Below, piece by piece: positions 1 to 5,939 of a stretch of DNA of 8,327 nt. A program made the position numbers and the translations under genes. The stretch's first letter is position 1. Every line of letters begins with the position of its first letter. Where the stretch lies: NCBI GenBank assembly GCA_900548495.1, contig URKT01000087.1, forward strand, positions 1-8,327, in the 5' to 3' direction. Under the pieces are notes generated by a model. That model was not told where the DNA came from. It saw nothing but the letters and a program-made list of their open reading frames with translations, and ran no database searches. The DNA comes from an uncultured Collinsella sp. (GTDB taxonomy: Bacteria; Actinomycetota; Coriobacteriia; Coriobacteriales; Coriobacteriaceae).

Positions 1-165
1 GGACTTGCAGCGACGGACCTCAGGACGCTCTTACACCACGTCTGCGCGCGCCATCCCTCCGAGTCCAAAATTCCTTGATTTTGCTGTTACTGATTTAGTG
101 ACAGTACTCATATTTGCCATATTTTGGCCAGGGCATATGATTAACCCCCCTATTTTCGACGTGAA
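1..165. other. AT-richer stretch downstream of the leftmost gene; no firm gene
   Basis: This stretch follows the stop codon of the minus-strand gene ending at 166, and its middle (about 60-160) is visibly richer in A and T than the rest of the window. No rho-independent terminator with a T-run is visible. An 8-bp stem with one G-U pair (84-91 with 97-104, 5-base loop) can form in plus-strand RNA. On the minus strand a small frame runs from an ATG at 111 (or one at 120) to a TAA at 31-33, giving 26 or 29 residues that end GLGGMARADVV. It has no convincing Shine-Dalgarno sequence, so I do not call it a gene. It could be the remnant or start of something outside the window. Confidence 0.4.
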
Positions 166-1275
166 TTAGACCGGCTTAAGCCCAAAACACGCCCGCAGCG
201 TGTTAAATAGCGCCTCTTGCTTCTTTCTGCGAGCGTCAACACGGTTGCGATATCGCTTACTCATGCGCTGGTGGATGCGCCATGCGAGCGCTTCCATCGC
301 TTCCATGTCGCAGAGCATTTCGTTGTTGACCGTCGCGACCTCGATTCCCATAGTAATCAAGCCCGTGTTGCGCTTTTCATCATGGATACGTCCCCTCCGA
401 GAAGAATGGCCCAGCTCACCGTTGTATTCCAAGTCAAACCGGGCTGCTTCCTGAAAGGCATCGCAAACCGCATGCGGCATCCCCGAGATCGCCTGTGCAC
501 GGTCGTTGAACTCGATCTTGTAGTCGGTCTTAAAGGGACCACAGGCAAATCCGCCATAGGAAAACGGAAGCGAAAACATGGCAAGCATGATGCACTCCAT
601 GGGTGAACGCAGGTTTTCCGACAGATAGGGACACAGCCGCCGCAGCTGCTTGGCCGCGCTCCCCTTGCATGCCGCGAGGTAATCTACCAGGCAATCGGGT
701 GTCAGCACGGACTCGACCTCAAAGTAACCGACATCTGGCGGCTGGTCTTTGTCCTTTGCCAATTTGTTCACGACAGGCGAGGTGTAGGGAGGCAGATACT
801 TCCCGCGGTCACTCAGTGAAATCTTAGAGCACAGCTCCTGGGCCAGGGCAAATGCCTGGATGCAGCCGACCTCGCGCGCGACGGCTACGCAAAGGGCCTC
901 GGGAGATAGACTGTACACCCCCGGTTCCACCTCTAGAATCGAGCCGGCGGGCAACTCGGAGCATACGGACCAGCTCACGCCAAGAATACGGCGGCGCTGC
1001 GCTGCAGACCCTACCAGCAAGCACAAATCCTCTTGCGCCTCGCCGCTTGCGGCCCCAATCCGCACCAAATCGGGAAGATAGATGTCCTCGGTCGAGGGCG
1101 ACGATGTGCGCAGCACACGGCGCTCTTCATCGGGATTAAGGTCCTTCCAGCTTATATAGCCCATCTGCCGGCGCTCGGCGCGCATCATGCGTAGCGCCGA
1201 GGCGCCAGTTAGGATTACGGAAGCCGCTAGCTGCTCTTTTGTCGGTTTGTTGCACCACCTGATTGTTACCGCCAC
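166..1275 (-). CDS. Uncharacterised protein with DUF559/PD-(D/E)XK-like C-terminal region
   Basis: The protein has 369 residues and no function I can assign firmly. The GTG at 1275 is chosen as start because AGGGG (1288-1284) lies 8 bases upstream; a TTG at 1293 in the same frame would overlap comF but has a poorer ribosome-binding site. The N-terminal half (about 10-150) contains PGVYSLSPE and VCSELPAG stretches, which resemble the layout of AbiEi-like or very-short-patch-repair-like proteins. The C-terminal part, DLEYNGELGH (281-290) followed by D299, R302 and a GIEVATVNNEML strand, matches the usual DUF559 order: acidic-Y-x-G-x-x-H, then D-x-x-R, then a G-x-x-V strand. A catalytic PD-(D/E)XK set is not clearly complete. 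No signal peptide or membrane segment is seen, and the last 40 residues are strongly basic. It starts 11 bases after comF and may be co-translated with it. An alternative is a degenerate nuclease or a DNA-binding antitoxin-like protein. The coding frame is secure; the family is inference. Confidence 0.72.
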   Translation of the reverse strand: MAVTIRWCNKPTKEQLAASVILTGASALRMMRAERRQMGYISWKDLNPDEERRVLRTSSPSTEDIYLPDLVRIGAASGEAQEDLCLLVGSAAQRRRILGVSWSVCSELPAGSILEVEPGVYSLSPEALCVAVAREVGCIQAFALAQELCSKISLSDRGKYLPPYTSPVVNKLAKDKDQPPDVGYFEVESVLTPDCLVDYLAACKGSAAKQLRRLCPYLSENLRSPMECIMLAMFSLPFSYGGFACGPFKTDYKIEFNDRAQAISGMPHAVCDAFQEAARFDLEYNGELGHSSRRGRIHDEKRNTGLITMGIEVATVNNEMLCDMEAMEALAWRIHQRMSKRYRNRVDARRKKQEALFNTLRACFGLKPV

Positions 1276-1286
1276 ATGAATCACCC

Positions 1287-2093
1287 CTACCAAACGCGTG
1301 CGACAGCGAGGCCATCAACGGCCGTGGCACCGGCGCGCTTGAGTTCCGCCGAAGCCGCTGCCATCGTCGCACCCGTGGTGATAACGTCATCGATAAGCAG
1401 CAGGCGGCGGCCGTGCACATCCTCAACCGTCTCGTACATACCTCGGGCACGCTCGCGGCGCTCCTCACGACCGAGTTCGCGCTGGTCGCCATGCCCGTAC
1501 TTGACGAGAGCATCGAGCAGAGGAACACCCGACAGCTCGCAAAATGGGCGCGCAATAGCCTCCATATGATCAAAACCACGCCGCCGAAACGCTGCCGCCG
1601 TCGCAGGCACAAACACCACCGCATCCGCACCGGAAAGCACGCCTCCGTAGCGATCGGGAGCTACGACCTGGGCATGCAGGGCGGTGTCGTAGAGCAGCTC
1701 CGCCAGATACGGAGCCAGACGTCGCTCGCCCGCATCCTTGTACGCTTTAATGATGCGCGGCAGCGGATGCGCATAGACGGCGCACGCCAGGCAGCGGTCG
1801 AGCGCCTCCGCCATTGCCGAAGACGTGCCCTCGACCGAACACTCAGTGCACAGCAAATCCCCAAACGGGGCGCCACATCGGGTGCAGCTATGACGTGGGT
1901 CGATGAGCGTGAGCGCGGCCAGGCAGTCTTGGCAAATAAGCGCACCGGCGCGCTCGCAGCCGGTACATCGTGTTGGCGACAATGCCTCGAGCGCCTCGTA
2001 CGTCGCGCGCTCGGCAAACGGTAGCAATTCGTCCGCAAACGGTAGGGCACCGGCACTCTGCAGACGGCTCAATATGTTCAGATGGCTCTTCAA
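1287..2093 (-). CDS. comF: ComF family protein (phosphoribosyltransferase-like)
   Basis: ComF proteins join an N-terminal zinc-binding region to a type I phosphoribosyltransferase fold. They are needed for DNA uptake in competent bacteria and sit in the cytoplasm. This 268-residue protein has cysteine pairs C43/C46, C54/C57, C70/C73 and C82/C85, followed by the family's CLACAVYAHPLPRIIKAYKD region (101-120). It then has VPATAAAFRRRGFDH (162-176) and the PRPP loop LLLIDDVITTGAT (231-243) with D235/D236 and T239/T240. The length is slightly above usual. The start is taken as TTG at 2093 because GGGAGGG lies 7 bases upstream and no ATG occurs before residue 94. That Shine-Dalgarno sequence sits in the 3' arm of a 12-bp hairpin, so translation may be restrained. 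comF follows ricT by 102 bases and may share its transcript or have its own weak promoter. No other competence gene is in view, so a role in uptake here is inference. Confidence 0.9.
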   Translation of the reverse strand: MKSHLNILSRLQSAGALPFADELLPFAERATYEALEALSPTRCTGCERAGALICQDCLAALTLIDPRHSCTRCGAPFGDLLCTECSVEGTSSAMAEALDRCLACAVYAHPLPRIIKAYKDAGERRLAPYLAELLYDTALHAQVVAPDRYGGVLSGADAVVFVPATAAAFRRRGFDHMEAIARPFCELSGVPLLDALVKYGHGDQRELGREERRERARGMYETVEDVHGRRLLLIDDVITTGATMAAASAELKRAGATAVDGLAVARVW

Positions 2094-2096
2094 GAC

Positions 2097-2132
2097 ACAA
2101 CCCTCCCTACGCCCGATCGCAGGGAGGGTTGT
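2097..2132 (-). promoter_or_regulatory. 12-bp hairpin sequestering the comF ribosome-binding site
   Basis: Positions 2097-2108 and 2121-2132 form a perfect 12-bp inverted repeat around a 12-base loop. Read on the minus strand, the 3' arm is AGGGAGGGTTGT. Its GGGAGGG is the only plausible Shine-Dalgarno sequence for comF, whose TTG start is three bases beyond the arm. No T-run follows on the minus strand, which argues against an ordinary rho-independent terminator. Likely roles are low or conditional comF translation, or a protective or processing hairpin between ricT and comF. Confidence 0.6.
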
Positions 2133-2150
2133 TGATTCGGCGCTATGATA

Positions 2151-2167
2151 CCCCGATGCGCTCGGGG
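2151..2167 (-). terminator. Small GC hairpin after ricT (weak terminator candidate)
   Basis: CCCCGA (2151-2156) and TCGGGG (2162-2167) form a 6-bp stem with a 5-base loop about 30 bases past the ricT stop on the minus strand. The bases that follow on that strand are TATCAT rather than a T-run, so intrinsic termination would be weak at best. The same TATCAT could be a poor -10 for comF, but no good -35 is visible. Either reading is uncertain. Confidence 0.25.
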
Positions 2168-2195
2168 CAAGGCAGGTTAAATCCGCTCGCGGGCG

Positions 2196-3896
2196 TTATT
2201 CGCCGGCGGGCGGTTGTGGTGCGGACGAAGACGGGGTCGAGCCCTCGCCACCATCCTGGCGCGGCTTGCGGGAACGACGACGGCGACGGCGCTTTTGACC
2301 CTGGTCGGCCGAGCCCTCGCCACCGCGATTCTCGCGCGGCTCGCGCTCGTCGCGAGCGGCGCCACGCGAAGCCTTGGCAGCCGCTCCCCCGCCATCCCCG
2401 GGACGACGGCGCGTGACCTTGACCTCGCCATCCGAGACCTGATCGGCCACGGAGGGCACTGAGGGCTTCTGCTGCGCGCCCGAGGAATGGCGACGGCGCG
2501 GACGCGGCGCGCGCTCCTCCTCGCCACGTGACTTGCCGCTCTTGTCGACAGGCGCATCGGAGGCCGAGGCGCCCTTGGAAGCGGCACCGGCCTCGCGAGC
2601 AGCTGCGGCGCGGAAGGCGTCCTCGCGCTCCTCGCTCGACAGATGACGGCGGCGGCGACGTGTGGGGTTCATGCCGCCGCCGCGATTCTGCTGCTGGGGC
2701 TGCTGAACCTCGCGCTCGCGAGAGGCGTTCTTGCCCGCGGCTGCAACCTCGGTAGCATCGCCCGAGCCCGCGCGCTTGCGACGGCGACGGCCATCGGCCG
2801 CCCCCTCGGCCTCGGGTGTCTCGGCCTTACCGCGGCCTTTTCCGCGGCCACGGCCCTCGCCCTGACCCTGACCGGCGCGAGCATCGGATTCAGCATCGCG
2901 ACGACGGCGCTTGGGCATCGACGTGCCGGCCAGACGGTCGGCACTCGACAGGCCATCGCCCACATCGACGCCGTTCTCGCGATCGAGCTCCATGAGCGCC
3001 AGGCGCATCTCGGGCGACTCGATGCGCTCGAGCACGTCGCGCGTCACGCAGTCGGGGCGGCAGTTGCAGCCCTGCTCGGCGGCCTTCTTTTTGCAGCCCT
3101 CCGAGCACGTCATATCGGCTAGGTTGACCTTAAAGACTTTGCCGTTCTCCAGGCGCAGCACCAGCTGCTCACGCGGCGTGTCATACTCCTGGATACGCGC
3201 CTTGCCAAGCGGCGTATCGATGAGCGTCTTCTTTTTGGGCGCACGGCTCTTAAAGTCCTTGTAGGCCTCGAACTCGTAGCGCAGGCAGCACATCAGACGA
3301 CCGCACACGCCGCTGATCTTGGAGGAATTGAGCGGCAGGTCTTGCTCTTTTGCCATGCGAATCGAGACGGGCTCAAACTGTCCGCCAAAGCGCGTGCAGC
3401 AGAGTTCCTGTCCGCACTGGGCATAGCCGCCCACCAGGCGGGTCTCGTCGCGCACGCCGATCTGGCGCATGTCGACGCGAATGTGCAGCGTCGAGGACAG
3501 ATCCTTGACGAGCTGGCGAAAATCGACGCGCTCCTCGGCCGCAAAGTAGAACACGGCCTTCTCGCCGCCAAACAGGTACTCGACGCCCACCGGCTTCATC
3601 TCGAGGTCGAGCTCCTTGACCAGGCGGCGGAAGTCGACCATGGCCTCGTCGCCCTGGATGGCCAGGTCGTCGGCAAGCTGGAGGTCGATGTCGCTCGCCA
3701 CGCGCAGCACGGGCTTGAGCGGCTGACCGATCTCGTCTTGCGGCACCTCAAAGGGATCAGCCGTGACCAGGCCAATCTCGGTTCCGCGCTCGGTGGAGCA
3801 AATGGCATAATCGGCCTCGAGGATATCCAGATCCTGCGGATCGAACCACAGGTCGCGCGAGGCGTAGGTAAACTTAACGGGTACGACTAACGGCAT
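2196..3896 (-). CDS. ricT: RicT/YaaT (PSP1 family) with extra cysteine cluster and Arg-rich tail
   Basis: In Bacillus subtilis RicT forms a complex with RicA and RicF that carries two [4Fe-4S] clusters and directs RNase Y to mRNA maturation. This protein has 566 residues against roughly 275 there. The PSP1 core spans about 1-265: VDFRQLVKDLSSTLHIRVDM and RQIGVRD are family signatures, and the conserved cysteines are C161, C166, C167, C198, C203 and C204 in CGQELCC and CGRLMCCL. Past the core lies a second cysteine group, C264, C268, C277, C279 and C283, absent from the Bacillus protein as I know it. From about 327 to the end is a low-complexity tail with basic islands (KRRRRD, GRGRGKGRGK, RRRRKR, RRRRRH, KRRRRRRSRKPR) between acidic and Gly/Ser/Ala stretches, which suggests disordered RNA binding. 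The ATG at 3896 has AGGAAGG 7 bases upstream and overlaps the holB stop by 10 bases. RicA and RicF are not in this window. Confidence 0.93.
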   Translation of the reverse strand: MPLVVPVKFTYASRDLWFDPQDLDILEADYAICSTERGTEIGLVTADPFEVPQDEIGQPLKPVLRVASDIDLQLADDLAIQGDEAMVDFRRLVKELDLEMKPVGVEYLFGGEKAVFYFAAEERVDFRQLVKDLSSTLHIRVDMRQIGVRDETRLVGGYAQCGQELCCTRFGGQFEPVSIRMAKEQDLPLNSSKISGVCGRLMCCLRYEFEAYKDFKSRAPKKKTLIDTPLGKARIQEYDTPREQLVLRLENGKVFKVNLADMTCSEGCKKKAAEQGCNCRPDCVTRDVLERIESPEMRLALMELDRENGVDVGDGLSSADRLAGTSMPKRRRRDAESDARAGQGQGEGRGRGKGRGKAETPEAEGAADGRRRRKRAGSGDATEVAAAGKNASREREVQQPQQQNRGGGMNPTRRRRRHLSSEEREDAFRAAAAREAGAASKGASASDAPVDKSGKSRGEEERAPRPRRRHSSGAQQKPSVPSVADQVSDGEVKVTRRRPGDGGGAAAKASRGAARDEREPRENRGGEGSADQGQKRRRRRRSRKPRQDGGEGSTPSSSAPQPPAGE

Positions 3897-5014
3897 TTCA
3901 GTGCCTTCCTGATATCGAACAGCATGACCTCGATGGCCAGCTGAGGAGTAACGTTTCTGGCGATGTTGCGCTCGGCGGTTGCGACCGCCTCGAGCGCCCG
4001 CGTGGCACCCGCAACATTCGTCGCGGCGGCAAGCCGCCCGATCGTGTCGCGCACGTCCTCGTTCACAACGTCTGCCGCCTCGTCCTGAAGCGTCAGCAGC
4101 ACGTCGCGCATGAGCGTCCGCGCGCTCGCCAGCGCTTCCATAATACCCGAACGCTCGCGCGCGTTGAGTTCGCGCTTGTTGCGGTCCTCAAGCTGCTTCA
4201 ATGCTCCACGCGACAGGTAGTCGGCGTTTTGCTCGAGCACCTTTTCCTGCGTGGACTTGACCTCGGCGAGCGGCGCCTTAACGGCGACGATGAGTGACTT
4301 GGCACGGCTGAGCACGTCGGCCTCGTCGGCGGCGATGAGCGAATCGATGGCGCGAACCATCTGACGGCGGGCGTCCTGGCGCTCGGCGCTCTTGAGGAAC
4401 TCGATGCCACGCGTGGGGCTTCCCGCCACGGCGACGGCCATGCGGCAACGCGCGGGGTCCTGACCGGTGGCGCGGCTCACGGCCTGCGCGGCGACGGCGG
4501 GCGATACCAGCCGAAACGGCACGCACTGGCAGCGGCTCACGATGGTGGGCAACATCACGTCTGCCGAGGTGCCCAACAAGATAAACATAACGCCCTCGGG
4601 CGGCTCCTCGAGTGTCTTGAGCAGCGCGTTGGCGGTGTTGGCGCGCAGCTGCTCGGCACGGTCGATGATGTAGACCTTGGCCTTGGCGCGGATGGGTGCC
4701 AGCGGCACGTCGTCGAGCAGCTCGCGGGTCTGGGCAATGAGGTAGCCCGTGGCGCTCTCGGGCGTGTAATAGTGCACGTCGGGGTGCGTATGGCGAGCAA
4801 CGCGCACACAACTGTCGCATGAGCCGCAGCCATCCTGCTCGCACAGGAAGGCTTGGGCGAGCGCCCACGCGGCGTCGAGCTTGCCCGCGCCGGGCGCGCC
4901 CAAAAACAGGTAGGCGTGCGATGCGCGACCGCTGGCGACGGCATTGGTCAAAAAGTCGCGCACGCGCTCTTGGGTGTCGAGCTTGGCCAGCAGACTTGCC
5001 TGAGCGGGGGCCAT
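3887..5014 (-). CDS. holB: DNA polymerase III subunit delta-prime
   Basis: HolB is the delta-prime subunit of the replicative clamp loader, working with DnaX and delta (HolA) to load the beta clamp onto primed DNA. The 375-residue product shows the AAA+ order. GAPGAGK (39-45) is the Walker A, C58/C63/C66/C69 are a zinc module, and KVYIIDRAEQL (113-123) covers the Walker B region. ANALLKTLEEPPEGV (128-142) and SRCQ (160-163) are the DnaX/HolB family signatures, and a helical C-terminus follows. The Walker A looks intact, as in many Gram-positive proteins; whether it hydrolyses ATP cannot be told. The ATG at 5014 is preferred because AGGAGG lies 9 bases upstream; a TTG at 5035 in frame would start before that site. 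It begins one base after the tmk stop and ends inside the start of ricT, so the three genes are almost certainly translationally coupled. Confidence 0.94.
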   Translation of the reverse strand: MAPAQASLLAKLDTQERVRDFLTNAVASGRASHAYLFLGAPGAGKLDAAWALAQAFLCEQDGCGSCDSCVRVARHTHPDVHYYTPESATGYLIAQTRELLDDVPLAPIRAKAKVYIIDRAEQLRANTANALLKTLEEPPEGVMFILLGTSADVMLPTIVSRCQCVPFRLVSPAVAAQAVSRATGQDPARCRMAVAVAGSPTRGIEFLKSAERQDARRQMVRAIDSLIAADEADVLSRAKSLIVAVKAPLAEVKSTQEKVLEQNADYLSRGALKQLEDRNKRELNARERSGIMEALASARTLMRDVLLTLQDEAADVVNEDVRDTIGRLAAATNVAGATRALEAVATAERNIARNVTPQLAIEVMLFDIRKALKCR

Positions 5015-5015
5015 G

Positions 5016-5699
5016 CTACTCGGCCTCCTGGGCAAGCGCAGCGGTGACGGCGTCCTGGGAAATGTCGAGGCCGTAGGCGCGAACCCGCTCGACCGTCCGC
5101 GCGAAGACGTCCTCGATGGACGCGGTCGCGTCGATGAGCTTTACGCGGTTTGGTTCCTCGGCGGCGATGGCGCAAAATCCCTGGTAGACGCGCTCTTGGA
5201 AGACCATGCCCTTAGCCTCCATGCGATCTGCCGCACCGCGGTCGGCCATGCGCAGCGCCGCCTGCTCGGGCGTGATGTGATAGACGAGCGTGAGCGCCGG
5301 GTGCGTACCCGCGACGGCCAGGTTGTTGGCATCGCGCACCATCTGACGATCGAGGCCATCGGCAAACGCCTGGTAGCAGGTCGTGGAATCGTAGAAGCGG
5401 TCGCACAGGACCACCTTACCGGCAGCGAGGGCAGGCGCTATGACCTCGTGCACCAGCTGGGCACGCGCAGCCTCGTAGAGCAACAACTCGCAGGTGTCGC
5501 CCATCGCCGTGTTGGCAGGGTCGAGCAGCAGGGCGCGAATCTTTTCGCTGATGGCGGTACCGCCCGGCTCGCGCAGGCTCACAACCTGGTAGCCAGCGAG
5601 TTCAAGAGCGCGGGCAAGCAGGCGCGCCTGCGTGGACTTGCCGGCGCCATCGACGCCCTCGAGCGTGATAAAGCTATGTTGAGCGGGCTCAAAAGCCAT
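5016..5699 (-). CDS. tmk: Thymidylate kinase
   Basis: Tmk phosphorylates dTMP to dTDP with ATP, an essential cytoplasmic step of dTTP synthesis. The 227-residue protein has the P-loop GVDGAGKST (15-23) and the REPGGT loop (43-48). DRFYDST (100-106) stands for the family's DRY motif, with F replacing Y. A LID-like region with arginines, LRMADRGAADRME (149-161), follows. Length is slightly above the usual 205-215. The ATG at 5699 is supported by GGAAGGGG about 7 bases upstream. It is the first gene of the tmk-holB-ricT operon, an order shared in outline with Bacillus, where extra genes lie between. A TGnTATAAT promoter element lies 37 bases upstream of the start codon. Confidence 0.96.
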   Translation of the reverse strand: MAFEPAQHSFITLEGVDGAGKSTQARLLARALELAGYQVVSLREPGGTAISEKIRALLLDPANTAMGDTCELLLYEAARAQLVHEVIAPALAAGKVVLCDRFYDSTTCYQAFADGLDRQMVRDANNLAVAGTHPALTLVYHITPEQAALRMADRGAADRMEAKGMVFQERVYQGFCAIAAEEPNRVKLIDATASIEDVFARTVERVRAYGLDISQDAVTAALAQEAE

Positions 5700-5735
5700 G
5701 GGCGCAGCCCCTTCCTACAAGGCGCGTAAATGCGA

Positions 5736-5744
5736 ATTATAGCA
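5736..5744 (-). promoter_or_regulatory. Extended -10 promoter element of the tmk operon
   Basis: Read on the minus strand, 5744-5736 is TGCTATAAT, a perfect extended -10 (TGnTATAAT). It lies 37 bases upstream of the tmk ATG, giving a leader of about 30 bases. The -35 position 17 bases upstream reads CTGGGG, a poor match, which is typical when an extended -10 is present. No other strong promoter precedes holB or ricT. Confidence 0.65.
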
Positions 5745-5802
5745 ACCAAGCCATGATACCCCAGTGCTCGGTGCGTCCCCAATGGCTAAAGGTGCCTTTC
5801 CA

Positions 5803-5871
5803 AAGTTGCGGTGAAATAGGGACTGATTGAAGCTCTGAGACCGCCAAACAGTCCCTATTTCACCGCAACTT
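5803..5871. repeat. 23-bp perfect inverted repeat, REP/MITE-like palindrome
   Basis: Positions 5803-5825 and 5849-5871 are perfect reverse complements around a 23-base spacer. The arm contains TTGCGGTGAAATAGGGACTG. The element lies between the divergent tmk and zinc-ribbon promoters, where a terminator would serve little purpose, and no T-run flanks either side. Seventeen bases of the arm recur exactly at 6944-6960, so it is a repeated sequence. A dispersed palindromic element, possibly mobilised in trans, fits best. It ends 25 bases before the plus-strand TATAAT and may set the upstream boundary of that promoter. Confidence 0.8.
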
Positions 5872-5896
5872 ATGATGGGGAATTTTGGACGCTGGG

Positions 5897-5902
5897 TATA
5901 AT
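5897..5902 (+). promoter_or_regulatory. TATAAT -10 box for the zinc-ribbon gene
   Basis: A perfect TATAAT lies 37 bases upstream of the ATG at 5940, preceded by TGGG, which is close to but not a true extended -10. The best -35 candidates (TTATGA at 5870-5875) are badly spaced at 21 bases. If it is used, transcription would start near 5909, just downstream of the palindromic repeat. Confidence 0.5.
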
Positions 5903-5939
5903 CGTCGTATTGCATTGAAATGTGGCGAAAGGAGTGGCA

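Noticed and set aside
84..104. 8-bp hairpin as terminator of the leftmost minus-strand gene
   Set aside because: On the minus strand the stem contains an A-C mismatch and no T-run follows; it pairs fully, with one G-U, only in plus-strand RNA.
1263..2024. 253-residue plus-strand open frame opposite comF
   Set aside because: It is a shadow of comF; the minus strand shows complete ComF motifs, while this translation is Arg-rich with no recognisable domain or ribosome-binding site.
2643..3122. 159-residue plus-strand open frame opposite ricT
   Set aside because: It lies antisense to the Arg/Gly-rich tail and the core of RicT. High GC and biased codons keep the opposite strand open, and the translation is low-complexity Ala/Leu/Arg without domain motifs.
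5803..5871. Palindrome as a bidirectional terminator
   Set aside because: It lies between divergent genes, where no transcript should end, and has no T-run on either side.
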